A stretch of 64,000 nt of DNA from Ralstonia mannitolilytica (GTDB lineage: Bacteria > Pseudomonadota > Gammaproteobacteria > Burkholderiales > Burkholderiaceae), in assembly GCF_905397375.1 (NCBI RefSeq), contig NZ_CAJPVG010000001.1:1183777-1247776 (forward strand), given 5' to 3'. The first letter of the stretch is position 1; each line of letters begins with the position of its first letter. The notes beneath the pieces were generated by a model. That model made no database searches. It worked only from the letters and a program-made list of their open reading frames with translations, and was not told where the DNA came from. The position numbers and the translations under genes are program-made. Positions 44,885 through 53,300 of the stretch are shown here, piece after piece.

Positions 44885-46456
44885 CTAGCTGCTCGAGCAG
44901 CCGCCGCAGCCGCTGGATCCGCAGCTACTCGAGCTGCAACTGCTGGAACTACTGCTGCTTGAACTGCAGTTGCTCGACGTGTCGCCTCCGGAGCCGCCGG
45001 AACTGGCGCCGGCGGGTGGTCCCATCATCGATCGGTATCGCGCCCATGCTGTGTTGGCCAGCACGCTGGTGCCGCCAAACGCGGTCAACCACAGTAGGTC
45101 GTGCGTCGACAAACCGGCGCGTGGCCCCTGTTGGCCGCGCTTGCGATAGACCTCGAGCGCGGCGTTGGCCCCCGCAGTGGGGCCGGCACGCCCGACGCCG
45201 ATCAGCCGCGCCGTCACGCCCCAGTACACGATGGCGAACAGCGCCATCTCGATCAGCAGCCACATCACCGGACGCTCGCGAGACAGGCCTACAAAGACCT
45301 TCATCACGCCCAGGCAGAGCGTCGCCAGCACAATGGCCCACGCTGCGAGCGTCGTTCCGCGCATCGCGCCGCGGGTCCACAGCCATCCTTCGCTGCGCAG
45401 CCGATCTGTCATGTCGGATGCTTCATCGACGAGCCGATTGTGAAAGTTCGGCCACGGCGAGCGCTGCTGCGTTTGCCGGGCGAGCCATGTCCACGCGTTG
45501 ACGTGACGCTCCGGCCTTCGATCTTCGTTCGCGACCACGTAGGTGTTGCGGTCGCGCTTCCGTTTAGCCGGAGGGGCCATGCGGATCGCACCCGCATCAA
45601 GCAGCGTCAACGCCGCGACCTGCGCCATTCGTGCGGCATCGCCGGTGATGAGCGCCGCCTCCGCAGGTGTCAGCTGACGCGGCACGTTGCCAGCCGCGGC
45701 ACCCCAGGGGTTCCGGCTGTAGGCAGCGCGATGCAGGCCCCGGATCAGCAGACACGCCATCACGCACGCGCCAAGGTAGAACGCGAGAAAGCGCGGCCCC
45801 GAATAGCTGAGCACATCGACATCCGAGGCGACATTTGTGGTGATGGCGATGAGAATGACGGCGATCACAAGCCATACGGATGGCATGAATGAGTGCGCTG
45901 TGGATGCGGGCGGCGGCATGACCGGCTCCGGCACATGCTGTGTGTGGACGACAGTTTCCGGCGCCTTGGCTGCCTCGGGCTGCTCCGGCCTCGGCCAGAC
46001 GTCGGCTGGCGGCTCCTCGCCGAACATGCGCCGGTAGCTTTCCAGTGTTTGCGCGTAATGCTGTGCGTAGGCGTCGTCTTCGTCCGGCAAGCCAATCCCC
46101 GGCGCGTGATGCAGCGGCGCGCGCAGGACTTCGCCGCAGAACACCGTCCAATACTCTTTCGAATATTGCAGATGGAGATGCCAGGCGGCATCGATGGCCT
46201 CGGAAGGCGTGACGGGGTGGCCCGCAAACACCGCCAGATACGCGAAGCGCTTGTATTCCTCGATGACGGTCAGCGTATATAAGCGCGACCACCCTTCAGC
46301 GTCCGCTAGACGTTGGCTGAACGGCACTGGAGCATCGGGCGCGTCCGGTGAATACGCGCTCAGCCGAAGCAGGCAGGCTTCTCTATCCTCATCCGTCGCA
46401 GCGGCCTGGAGTGAAAAGGCGGAATCGGGAGAGGTCGATGGGGTGGGCGATGTCAT
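44885..46456 (-). CDS. TIGR04222-type membrane protein with GRDP-like N-terminus and Cys/Ser tail
   Basis: This 523-residue protein's N-terminal ~150 residues carry AIDAAWHLHLQYSKEYWTVFCG, the metal-binding-like WHxHL segment of glycine-rich-domain (DUF1399) proteins. The middle has membrane helices and YSGPRFLAFYLGA with NVPRQLTPAEAALITGD, typical of TIGR04222 proteins. The last ~30 residues are almost only Ser, Cys and Gly, and the matching DNA (44885-44990) is low complexity. It lies 69 bp after the gene at 46526, at the far end of the tagX-tssM operon. Its role in secretion is unknown. Confidence 0.7.
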   Translation of the reverse strand: MTSPTPSTSPDSAFSLQAAATDEDREACLLRLSAYSPDAPDAPVPFSQRLADAEGWSRLYTLTVIEEYKRFAYLAVFAGHPVTPSEAIDAAWHLHLQYSKEYWTVFCGEVLRAPLHHAPGIGLPDEDDAYAQHYAQTLESYRRMFGEEPPADVWPRPEQPEAAKAPETVVHTQHVPEPVMPPPASTAHSFMPSVWLVIAVILIAITTNVASDVDVLSYSGPRFLAFYLGACVMACLLIRGLHRAAYSRNPWGAAAGNVPRQLTPAEAALITGDAARMAQVAALTLLDAGAIRMAPPAKRKRDRNTYVVANEDRRPERHVNAWTWLARQTQQRSPWPNFHNRLVDEASDMTDRLRSEGWLWTRGAMRGTTLAAWAIVLATLCLGVMKVFVGLSRERPVMWLLIEMALFAIVYWGVTARLIGVGRAGPTAGANAALEVYRKRGQQGPRAGLSTHDLLWLTAFGGTSVLANTAWARYRSMMGPPAGASSGGSGGDTSSNCSSSSSSSSSCSSSSCGSSGCGGCSSS

Positions 46457-46525
46457 CTGTTTTGGTGTCCGCCTTATGTGCCGAGAAGCACGCCGCCGGG
46501 AGGCTGGACTGGGCGCTCTCGAAGA

Positions 46526-47518
46526 TTACTCTTGCTGCGGTCGCTCCAGCACCTGAAACACAGCACGCTCACAGCGGCCGAAGTCAAAGCTGCGCAAGCG
46601 GAGATGGCGGTTGCCGTATTCACCCGCCGCCATCATTTCTGGGATGGAGCGCAAGGGCCCCGCCATCAGGCGCATCAGCGTCTGTGAAATGATCACGAAC
46701 AACATCGGCGCGAGGGTAAACATCCCGACCATCATCCCCGTGAGGGAACTGGCACCTTCCAGGCCCAATTCGCTACCTGCCACAAAAAGCATGACCACGA
46801 GCATCAGCGCACTGAAATAACCGAGAAGGCCGATCGCCTCGCTAAGGCTGGAGTTCCTGCGCGACAGTATGGTCTCCAGCGGTTCGGGCAAGTTTCGAGG
46901 GCGCTTTGCAACATAGACAGTCTGTGGCTCACGGCGGCCGGACAAGCGCATGCCCCACGCGGAAAAACAGCCGTTGTCCCACCAGCCTGCAGCAAGCACG
47001 CGCATGCCGTTCAGGCCCGCGAAATAAGGTGCATTGGACGAAACCCGACGGTCTGTGACCTGGTATTCGCAGAAGTGGATAACCCGATCATCCGTCAACG
47101 TGATGACGACGGGAGTCACGCGATAGTAGGTATCCCGCGAGATGTCGTCGGTGTAGTCGTATGCGCTGCGCGCGTTGGCGTCGACGCTCCATCCCATGGC
47201 CTCGTAGGCCTTGAATGCCGCGCTATCCACCTGTACTGAGCGAATGATGCCGCTGACGATCGCGACAGGCGCACCCCGTCGCCGACTGGCAAGCCAGTGC
47301 TCAAGCTGTTGCCATGCCCATACCAGATGGCACCAGAGCCACCAGATGCGCTCTTTCACCGGAGAAAATTGCGCGATTGGCTGCGACCGTCTCCTGGTGG
47401 GGTCGTGGTACTCGAGGCGGATCTGGGTGGAGGCACGCCGTTCATCACCCGGCTGCAATGGTGCAGCAGGCGACGGTTCACGCAACCGTGCCCGCCGGCG
47501 AGCATCCTCCCGCGTCAC
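46526..47518 (-). CDS. Membrane protein of unknown function in the T6SS operon
   Basis: This 330-residue protein starts at a GTG that overlaps the ompA-type gene's stop (GTGA), so it is co-translated. One hydrophobic region lies near residues 58-75 (IWWLWCHLVWAWQQL). Two more lie near 235-255 and 262-290 (LLGYFSALMLVVMLFVAG, GMMVGMFTLAPMLFVII). Between them is a soluble domain with YDYTDDISRDTYYRVTPVVITLTDDRVIHFCEYQVTDRRV. I do not recognise the family. The coupling to tssM-tagF-ompA suggests a T6SS-linked role. Confidence 0.7.
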   Translation of the reverse strand: MTREDARRRARLREPSPAAPLQPGDERRASTQIRLEYHDPTRRRSQPIAQFSPVKERIWWLWCHLVWAWQQLEHWLASRRRGAPVAIVSGIIRSVQVDSAAFKAYEAMGWSVDANARSAYDYTDDISRDTYYRVTPVVITLTDDRVIHFCEYQVTDRRVSSNAPYFAGLNGMRVLAAGWWDNGCFSAWGMRLSGRREPQTVYVAKRPRNLPEPLETILSRRNSSLSEAIGLLGYFSALMLVVMLFVAGSELGLEGASSLTGMMVGMFTLAPMLFVIISQTLMRLMAGPLRSIPEMMAAGEYGNRHLRLRSFDFGRCERAVFQVLERPQQE

Positions 47519-48339
47519 TTGCTCGCCCGAAACTCGATCCGCCGATTGCGCGATCGGCCTTCGTCGGTGTTGTTGGGGGCGACGGGCTGGTCCGGCCCCA
47601 CGCCAATCGCGGTGAGCGTGCCTTGCTCGGCGCCCTTGGCGATCAGGTAGTTCTTCACCGTCTCTGCGCGGGCCTGGCTCAGGTTGAGGTTCATGGCGCG
47701 GCTGCCGGAGTTGTCGGTGTGGCCGACGATCTCGATCTTGCGGCCGTTCAGGCGCGGCAGCACGGCGGCCATTTCATCCAGAATCGCGCGGCCCTTGGGC
47801 GTGAGCGTGGCACTGCCGGTTTCGAACTCGATGATGCGATTGGCCAGCGTCTGGTCCAGCAGCCCTTGCTCGGACACCGCCGCCACGCGCAGCCCATTCT
47901 TGATCGTGTAGCTCTGGCCGAGCGTCGTCGCCATGTCGCTGGTGATCTGCTGGCGCTGGGCTTCGTTGCCGACGTCGCCGTGCAGGGCGATCTGCGTGCC
48001 GTCGATGTTCAACTGCCCGCGGTTCACCTGCTTGATGGCCGGCGACAGGATCTTCTGCACATTGGCCGACCAGTTCGGCGGCGACACCACATTGCCCACC
48101 TCGATCTGGTCGACCACGTTGGCGCTGCCGTACAGCTCACGCAGCCTGGCCAGCACGGTGGCCTTGGTGGCTTCGTCCGGCACCATGCCTCCGGCCACGA
48201 CCTGCCCGGCTGCCGGTGCCGCATCTCCGGGGGCGCCGTAGGCGGGCAGGGCGGCACTCATACACGCGAGCAGGGCGGCGCGCGCCGCAAGCGTTGCAGG
48301 CCGGAAGCCGCGCTTGATTGCATGCAGACCCATGTTCAT
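47515..48339 (-). CDS. OmpA-family peptidoglycan-binding protein (TagN-like)
   Basis: This 274-residue secreted protein has a signal peptide (ATLAARAALLACMSAALPAYG). A BON-like middle (VNRGQLNIDGTQIALHGDVGNEAQRQ) is followed by the C-terminal OmpA domain (IEFETGSATLTPKGRAILDEM, VGHTDNSGSRAMNLNLSQARAETV, EGRSRNRRIEF). Since TssL here has no peptidoglycan-binding domain, this protein probably anchors the membrane complex to the wall. It overlaps tagF by 4 bp, which sets the start at 48339. Confidence 0.88.
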   Translation of the reverse strand: MNMGLHAIKRGFRPATLAARAALLACMSAALPAYGAPGDAAPAAGQVVAGGMVPDEATKATVLARLRELYGSANVVDQIEVGNVVSPPNWSANVQKILSPAIKQVNRGQLNIDGTQIALHGDVGNEAQRQQITSDMATTLGQSYTIKNGLRVAAVSEQGLLDQTLANRIIEFETGSATLTPKGRAILDEMAAVLPRLNGRKIEIVGHTDNSGSRAMNLNLSQARAETVKNYLIAKGAEQGTLTAIGVGPDQPVAPNNTDEGRSRNRRIEFRASK

Positions 48340-49322
48340 TCTCCGATGAAGACTTCGCGGAAGGTGTCGATGGCCACGCGTAGCGAAAGCTGCGGCTGTT
48401 CCAGGTAACTCACGAGCTTTGCCAAGCCGTACTCTCCACTGACGTGCTGGTCGACCCATTCCGGATCGTCGATGTTGATGTTCTGTTCGGCATACGCCAG
48501 CGGCGACATCACGCTGTGCAGCGTGCGCGACGATGCCCCGTTGAAGCCGATGACGAGTCGCTCCGTGCCGTTGATCTCGCCCAGGAACAGCGACAGTTCA
48601 AAGTCCGCACGCTGCAGGAAGCGCGATACCAGCTCCAGCCAGAAACTGGCGACGAGGCTGCGGTAGAGCGGATCAGCGGGCAGGGGAAGCGTCAGGCCCT
48701 TCTCCAGGCGCGACGAGCCATTGGCCATCACGGGCTGCAGCAGCGTGCCGAGCGCCAGCAGCGTGCGGCGCAGGCAGATGTTGTGGCCTTCCGCGCGCAG
48801 CATCTGCTCCAGGCCGGCAACAGTCTGAAAGTCGATGAAATCGGAGAAGCTCGCATCGTGCGACTGTGTGGCGGCGCCGGTCTCCACGCCGTGCTGGCCT
48901 TCGGCCAGCAGACGCAGGCCCTCGGTGGCGTCTTCCGCGGTGCCCAGCGACAGCATCTGCTGGCCGGCGCGCGTCCACAGGCGGGCCAGCGCAATCGGGC
49001 TGCGCGCGATGAAGTTGATGGGCCGCTCGACTTCCATCGCTGCGGCCGTCAGGAACGGAAAGCGGCGCGACGACAGGTCGCTGCTCGCCATCAGCGTACC
49101 GGCAATCGCCAGCTTGCTCTGCGAGCCCAGGAACGCAAACTGCACGGGCTTCCAGTTGTCGTACGTCGTCTTCCAATCGGGGGCTTCGGCCAGCAGTTCC
49201 ATGCCCTGGGCCAGCCAACGGTCCAGCGTGTCGAGCAGCTGGACGTTGTTGGCGCTTTTCACAAAGTCGCCGCGCGAGGGCAGCTTGCCGAAGTACGAAA
49301 GCTGCAACTGGGTCTGGCTCAT
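48336..49322 (-). CDS. tagF: TagF, T6SS regulatory protein
   Basis: This 328-residue protein's N-terminus QLSYFGKLPSRGDFVKSANN is the TagF signature. The rest is a single conserved domain with RPINFIARSPIALARLW. TagF acts as a post-translational repressor of T6SS assembly in other bacteria. The start overlaps the tssM stop (ATGA). A long upstream extension of the frame lies inside tssM and is not coding. No Fha, PpkA or PppA partner is seen in the window. Confidence 0.93.
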   Translation of the reverse strand: MSQTQLQLSYFGKLPSRGDFVKSANNVQLLDTLDRWLAQGMELLAEAPDWKTTYDNWKPVQFAFLGSQSKLAIAGTLMASSDLSSRRFPFLTAAAMEVERPINFIARSPIALARLWTRAGQQMLSLGTAEDATEGLRLLAEGQHGVETGAATQSHDASFSDFIDFQTVAGLEQMLRAEGHNICLRRTLLALGTLLQPVMANGSSRLEKGLTLPLPADPLYRSLVASFWLELVSRFLQRADFELSLFLGEINGTERLVIGFNGASSRTLHSVMSPLAYAEQNINIDDPEWVDQHVSGEYGLAKLVSYLEQPQLSLRVAIDTFREVFIGE

Positions 49323-52300
49323 TGCGCCGTCCCTCCTTGCTCTTCCGTGACGGCGCCGTGGCGGGCTGCCTGCGTCGTCGCCGGCGCCGGGCCCGAGGGC
49401 GGCGCACCGGCCGGCGCGGGCGGCGTTGAGGTGTTCTGTGGCGCGCTGGCATCGGCAATCGACGTCGGCAGGCGCAGCCCGCGCAGGCCCTGGCCTTGCG
49501 GCGAATCGGATGCCGTGGTGCCCCCGGTCTGCGGGCTGCTGATGATGCGCAGGCTGATCGACACGGTCAGATTGTCCTTCGTCCACGACAGGTCGAACGC
49601 GCCATCCGGACGACGCTTGCGCGTGGCCGTGGCAATCAGCCGCTCCAGGCCGAAGCGGCCCGGCTCGTTGAGCAGCTCGACCGTGCGGCCGTCGAACGTG
49701 GTGGCCGTCACCTTCGCGCCGGGCGTGCCTTGCGGGTTGGGCCACACGAAGTTGGTCCATTGCGGCGGCGTGTTGCGGTAGCGCAGTTGCTGGCCGTCGA
49801 TTTCGATGGTGTATTCCGTCGCACCCTGCGACGGCACCGGCAGGATCTGGAACACGGTCTGCGGGGCCGCGGCGGCTGCACCGCCCGCACCGCCGGCCGC
49901 GCCACCCGTGAGCGGCGCGATCCAGCGCGTGAAGCCGGTCGTGAACTCCGGCACGAACGAGATACCCAGGTCCCCCCAGGTGCGGGCCGCGATCATGTCG
50001 CCACGGCGCACCGACAGCGGGCCGATGGTCGTGCTGGCGAACTTGGCGATGGCCCCGTCCGGGCCGAACACCTGGCCGATCTCGGCGGCGCTGGCCTCGA
50101 TCTTGGCGTTGGGCGAGAACGGGTATTTGTCTGCCAGCGTGGTGACGAACGGCTGATACACCTGCGCGTTCCACACCTTGTTGACCTCCACCGTGGCCGG
50201 ACGGATCGCCACCGCATACGACTGCAGCAGCGGCCGCACCAGCAGCGGGCGCAGTGTGGCGCGTTCGCTGTCGGTCATGCCGGTCAGCATCTGCTCATCC
50301 ACGTACTTGAGCGTGTCGGCCAGTTCCGAACCGCTGCCGTCCAGCGTCTGCTGCATCAGCTGGCGCGCGCCCGGCCCGGGGTCGCCCTGGTTCTTGATCT
50401 GGTTGAAGCGCGTGCGCACCTTGGACAACGACTCCATGTACCCGCGCAGCAGCGATTTGTCGTCGCGCATCACCACCACGCGCGCCAGGCCCGCAAACTC
50501 CTTGCCGACCGGGCCCATCGGGATGGCGCCGGCATCGGCATTGCCGCCCACCTCCAGGTTGACGTTCACCTGCGACGGCGTCTGGCGTGCAAAGAGCTGC
50601 TTGAACCAGCCGAGCACGCCGGTCTTGGCCTGCTTCAGGCCGGCGTTGAACATCGACGGGTTGTCCCACGACGTCTGCTCATACGCGGTGTCGAGCACCT
50701 TGCGGATCGGCGAGTTAGTCGGGTCGCCCAGCAGGTTCATGCCGGTGACGGCCTGGTCGAAGCTGCTGAAATCCTGGATCGCCACGCCCTGCATGAAGCG
50801 TTGCCATTCGCGCGCGTATTCGGTCTTGTACATCGTGACCAGCGCCTTCTGGATCTGCTCGGGGCTGCCTTCCAGCGTGAGGTCGTCACGCGCGGCAACG
50901 TTCAGCACCCAGTCCTTGGTCTGCAGTTCCTTGTTGGCCGCTTCCTTGATGGCGGGCTGCACGTAGCCGAACCACGCTTCCTTGGTGAACGTGCCGGGCA
51001 CGGCGTAGCTGCCGGCTACCAGGCCAGCCCCGGTATCGCCGACGATGCGAGCGACGGTCATCGGGGCGTAGCGCGTGGAGGCGCGGGCCTTGATCTCGGC
51101 GTACGCGCGTTCGCGTGCGGGCATGCCGCGCACCACGCGGCGCAGGTTCTCACGCGTCTGGTCGACCAGCGCGAGGTTGCCTTCCAGCAGCGGCCAGTTG
51201 TCGTCGTTCACGCGTGCGAGGAAGAACGACAGGTTGCGCTCCGCCGAGCGGATCATCTGCTCGCGCGGCATGTTGCCCCGGTTGTCTTCCAGCCAGCCGC
51301 GCCAGAAGCGCGTGATCTGGTCGGTCAGGTGGGCGACTTCCACGTGGCGCTTGTCCGACAGCATCAGGTACGTCTTCAGCGCGTTGTAGCCGTCTTCCAC
51401 GTTCGTGGGCGAGGCATCGGTGTAGCGCTTGGCGCCGGTGGAGGCGGTGGCCTGGTTGGGCGCAGCCGGTGCATTGGCCGCGGCGCCCGACGCCGTGCCC
51501 ACCGTGGCCGTTGCCGTGGTGACGGACGTGGCGATCACCGCGCCGGTTTCGGGCGGACGCACCATCGGAGCAAGTTGGTCCGGATGCGCGTTGACCTCCG
51601 CCAGGAAGGTCTCGATGGCACTGCCCACCGGCTTGAGCATGACCTGGCGCAGGCCGTTGTAGTACTCGTCGAGCAGCTTGTGCTGCAGCGTGTCGCCCTG
51701 GTACAGGCCGAGCGACAGCGCGAGCGGATGGTCATTGCGATAGCGCTCCAGTTGCTCGATGCGGTCTTGCAGCGTATCGAGCGCTTCCAGGCGCGATTGC
51801 AGATCCACGCGGTTCTGCTGCATCTTCACGATCTTGTCGAGATCGGCCTGTACGTTGGCCGTGAGCGTGCGGTTGCCCATGTACGACCACGTCCAGCCGC
51901 CGAGCATCACGCCCAGCGCCAGCACCAGCGCAAAGAACGTAGCGATGCGCAGGCGCGTCTTGGCGGGGCTGGCGAATTGCCGCACGGTCTGCTTGTCGGC
52001 AAAGATCACCTTCGAGAACAGGTCGCGCAGGAAGAAGCCGTTCTTGGAGAACACCTCTCGCGTGCGTGCGGCGCCGTCGGTCGACAGGCCAAAGCGGCGC
52101 GCAATGCGTTCGGCCGACACGCTGTTGGTGGCGCCTTCCTGGAGCGCGCTGGTGAAGTAGAAGCCGCGGAATACCGGCTTGTACTGGAACGGGTTCTCAT
52201 CGAACAGCGTCATCAGGAACGCACGCAGCGTCGGCTTGATCGACGCAAACTCCAGCGGGAAGCTCAGCAGCCCCGGCGACAATTTGCTGTTCCGGTGCAG

Positions 52301-53254
52301 CGCGATCTGCGCCACGCTGATCTCCTTCAGTCCGTCGCACAGCTCGTCAAAGCGCTGGTCGAACACGGCCGCCACGTCGGGCTTCGAATCGGGCTCGAAG
52401 GGCAGGGTGGCGCCCCACACGCGGTCGCGCTCCTGCTTCTCGCTGTCGCCAAAGAACTCGGTGAAGCCGGTGATGAGGTCGGCCTTGGTGAACATCACGT
52501 ACACCGGTGCAAACACTTCCAGGCGTTCGGTCAGTTCCTGCACGCGCTGTCGCAGGTTCTTGGCCAGGTTGATGGCGAATTCGGGGCGGTTTTGCGTGAG
52601 TTCCGACACGCTCACCGTCACGACGATGCCGTTGATGGGCGCCTTGGGGCGATAGCGCTTGAGCAGGTCGAGGAAGCCCAGCCACTCGCGGCGGTCTTCT
52701 TCGTGCACCGAATAACGGCCGGCCGTGTCGAGCAGGATGCCTTCGGTGGTGAAGAACCAGTCGCAGTTACGCGTGCCGCCGATGCCCTGGATGACCGCGC
52801 CGCCCTTGTCGGCAAACGGAAACTGCAGCCCCGAGTTCAGCACGGCCGTGCTCTTGCCTGCCGCCGGGTTGCCGATCACGATGTACCACGGCAGCTCATA
52901 CAGCGCGGCGCTTCCTGACATCTGCCCGAGCTTGGAGCGCTTGATCGTCTTGACGGCTTCGGCCAGGCGCACGCGCAGGGCTTCCACTTCTTCGCGCTTG
53001 TCCGGCGTGGTGGTCTGGTCGGCGGCCGCTTGCTCCAGCACGCCTTCGAGCTTGTTGCTGGCCTGGCGCGCGCGCCAGCGCTTCCATAGATACGTCAGCA
53101 GCCACAGCCCGAGCAGTACGCCCAGCACGACGCCGGCCCAGACCAGGCCAATCTCGAAGGTCTGCGCCATCAGCAGCAGGAAGATGGTCAGCACGATCAC
53201 GCCCAGAATCGACAGCGTGCGTGTGTTGGTCAGGAATTTCAGGAAGCGTTGCAT
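49319..53254 (-). CDS. tssM: TssM, T6SS membrane complex (IcmF family)
   Basis: This 1311-residue inner-membrane protein spans to the outer-membrane TssJ. Two N-terminal helices (~14-32 and 37-56) are followed by a cytosolic NTPase-like domain with intact Walker A GNPAAGKST (128-136). A third helix lies near 440-460 (FFALVLALGVMLGGWTWSYM). The large periplasmic part carries the IcmF-related and C-terminal TssM domains. It is full length. It lies 46 bp downstream of the 53301 gene and overlaps tagF by 4 bp. Confidence 0.96.
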   Translation of the reverse strand: MQRFLKFLTNTRTLSILGVIVLTIFLLLMAQTFEIGLVWAGVVLGVLLGLWLLTYLWKRWRARQASNKLEGVLEQAAADQTTTPDKREEVEALRVRLAEAVKTIKRSKLGQMSGSAALYELPWYIVIGNPAAGKSTAVLNSGLQFPFADKGGAVIQGIGGTRNCDWFFTTEGILLDTAGRYSVHEEDRREWLGFLDLLKRYRPKAPINGIVVTVSVSELTQNRPEFAINLAKNLRQRVQELTERLEVFAPVYVMFTKADLITGFTEFFGDSEKQERDRVWGATLPFEPDSKPDVAAVFDQRFDELCDGLKEISVAQIALHRNSKLSPGLLSFPLEFASIKPTLRAFLMTLFDENPFQYKPVFRGFYFTSALQEGATNSVSAERIARRFGLSTDGAARTREVFSKNGFFLRDLFSKVIFADKQTVRQFASPAKTRLRIATFFALVLALGVMLGGWTWSYMGNRTLTANVQADLDKIVKMQQNRVDLQSRLEALDTLQDRIEQLERYRNDHPLALSLGLYQGDTLQHKLLDEYYNGLRQVMLKPVGSAIETFLAEVNAHPDQLAPMVRPPETGAVIATSVTTATATVGTASGAAANAPAAPNQATASTGAKRYTDASPTNVEDGYNALKTYLMLSDKRHVEVAHLTDQITRFWRGWLEDNRGNMPREQMIRSAERNLSFFLARVNDDNWPLLEGNLALVDQTRENLRRVVRGMPARERAYAEIKARASTRYAPMTVARIVGDTGAGLVAGSYAVPGTFTKEAWFGYVQPAIKEAANKELQTKDWVLNVAARDDLTLEGSPEQIQKALVTMYKTEYAREWQRFMQGVAIQDFSSFDQAVTGMNLLGDPTNSPIRKVLDTAYEQTSWDNPSMFNAGLKQAKTGVLGWFKQLFARQTPSQVNVNLEVGGNADAGAIPMGPVGKEFAGLARVVVMRDDKSLLRGYMESLSKVRTRFNQIKNQGDPGPGARQLMQQTLDGSGSELADTLKYVDEQMLTGMTDSERATLRPLLVRPLLQSYAVAIRPATVEVNKVWNAQVYQPFVTTLADKYPFSPNAKIEASAAEIGQVFGPDGAIAKFASTTIGPLSVRRGDMIAARTWGDLGISFVPEFTTGFTRWIAPLTGGAAGGAGGAAAAAPQTVFQILPVPSQGATEYTIEIDGQQLRYRNTPPQWTNFVWPNPQGTPGAKVTATTFDGRTVELLNEPGRFGLERLIATATRKRRPDGAFDLSWTKDNLTVSISLRIISSPQTGGTTASDSPQGQGLRGLRLPTSIADASAPQNTSTPPAPAGAPPSGPAPATTQAARHGAVTEEQGGTAQ

Positions 53255-53300
53255 GTTGCCTTCGGCTCGTGAGCAGACGAAATCGGGATCAGGAACGGGG

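Noticed and set aside
48336..50174. TagF as a 612-residue fusion protein
   Set aside because: The first 284 codons are antisense-style Arg-rich sequence inside tssM. The real TagF start at 49322 overlaps the tssM stop.
49496..52918. 1140-codon open frame on the + strand
   Set aside because: It is the mirror of tssM, with no domain and shadow-type composition.
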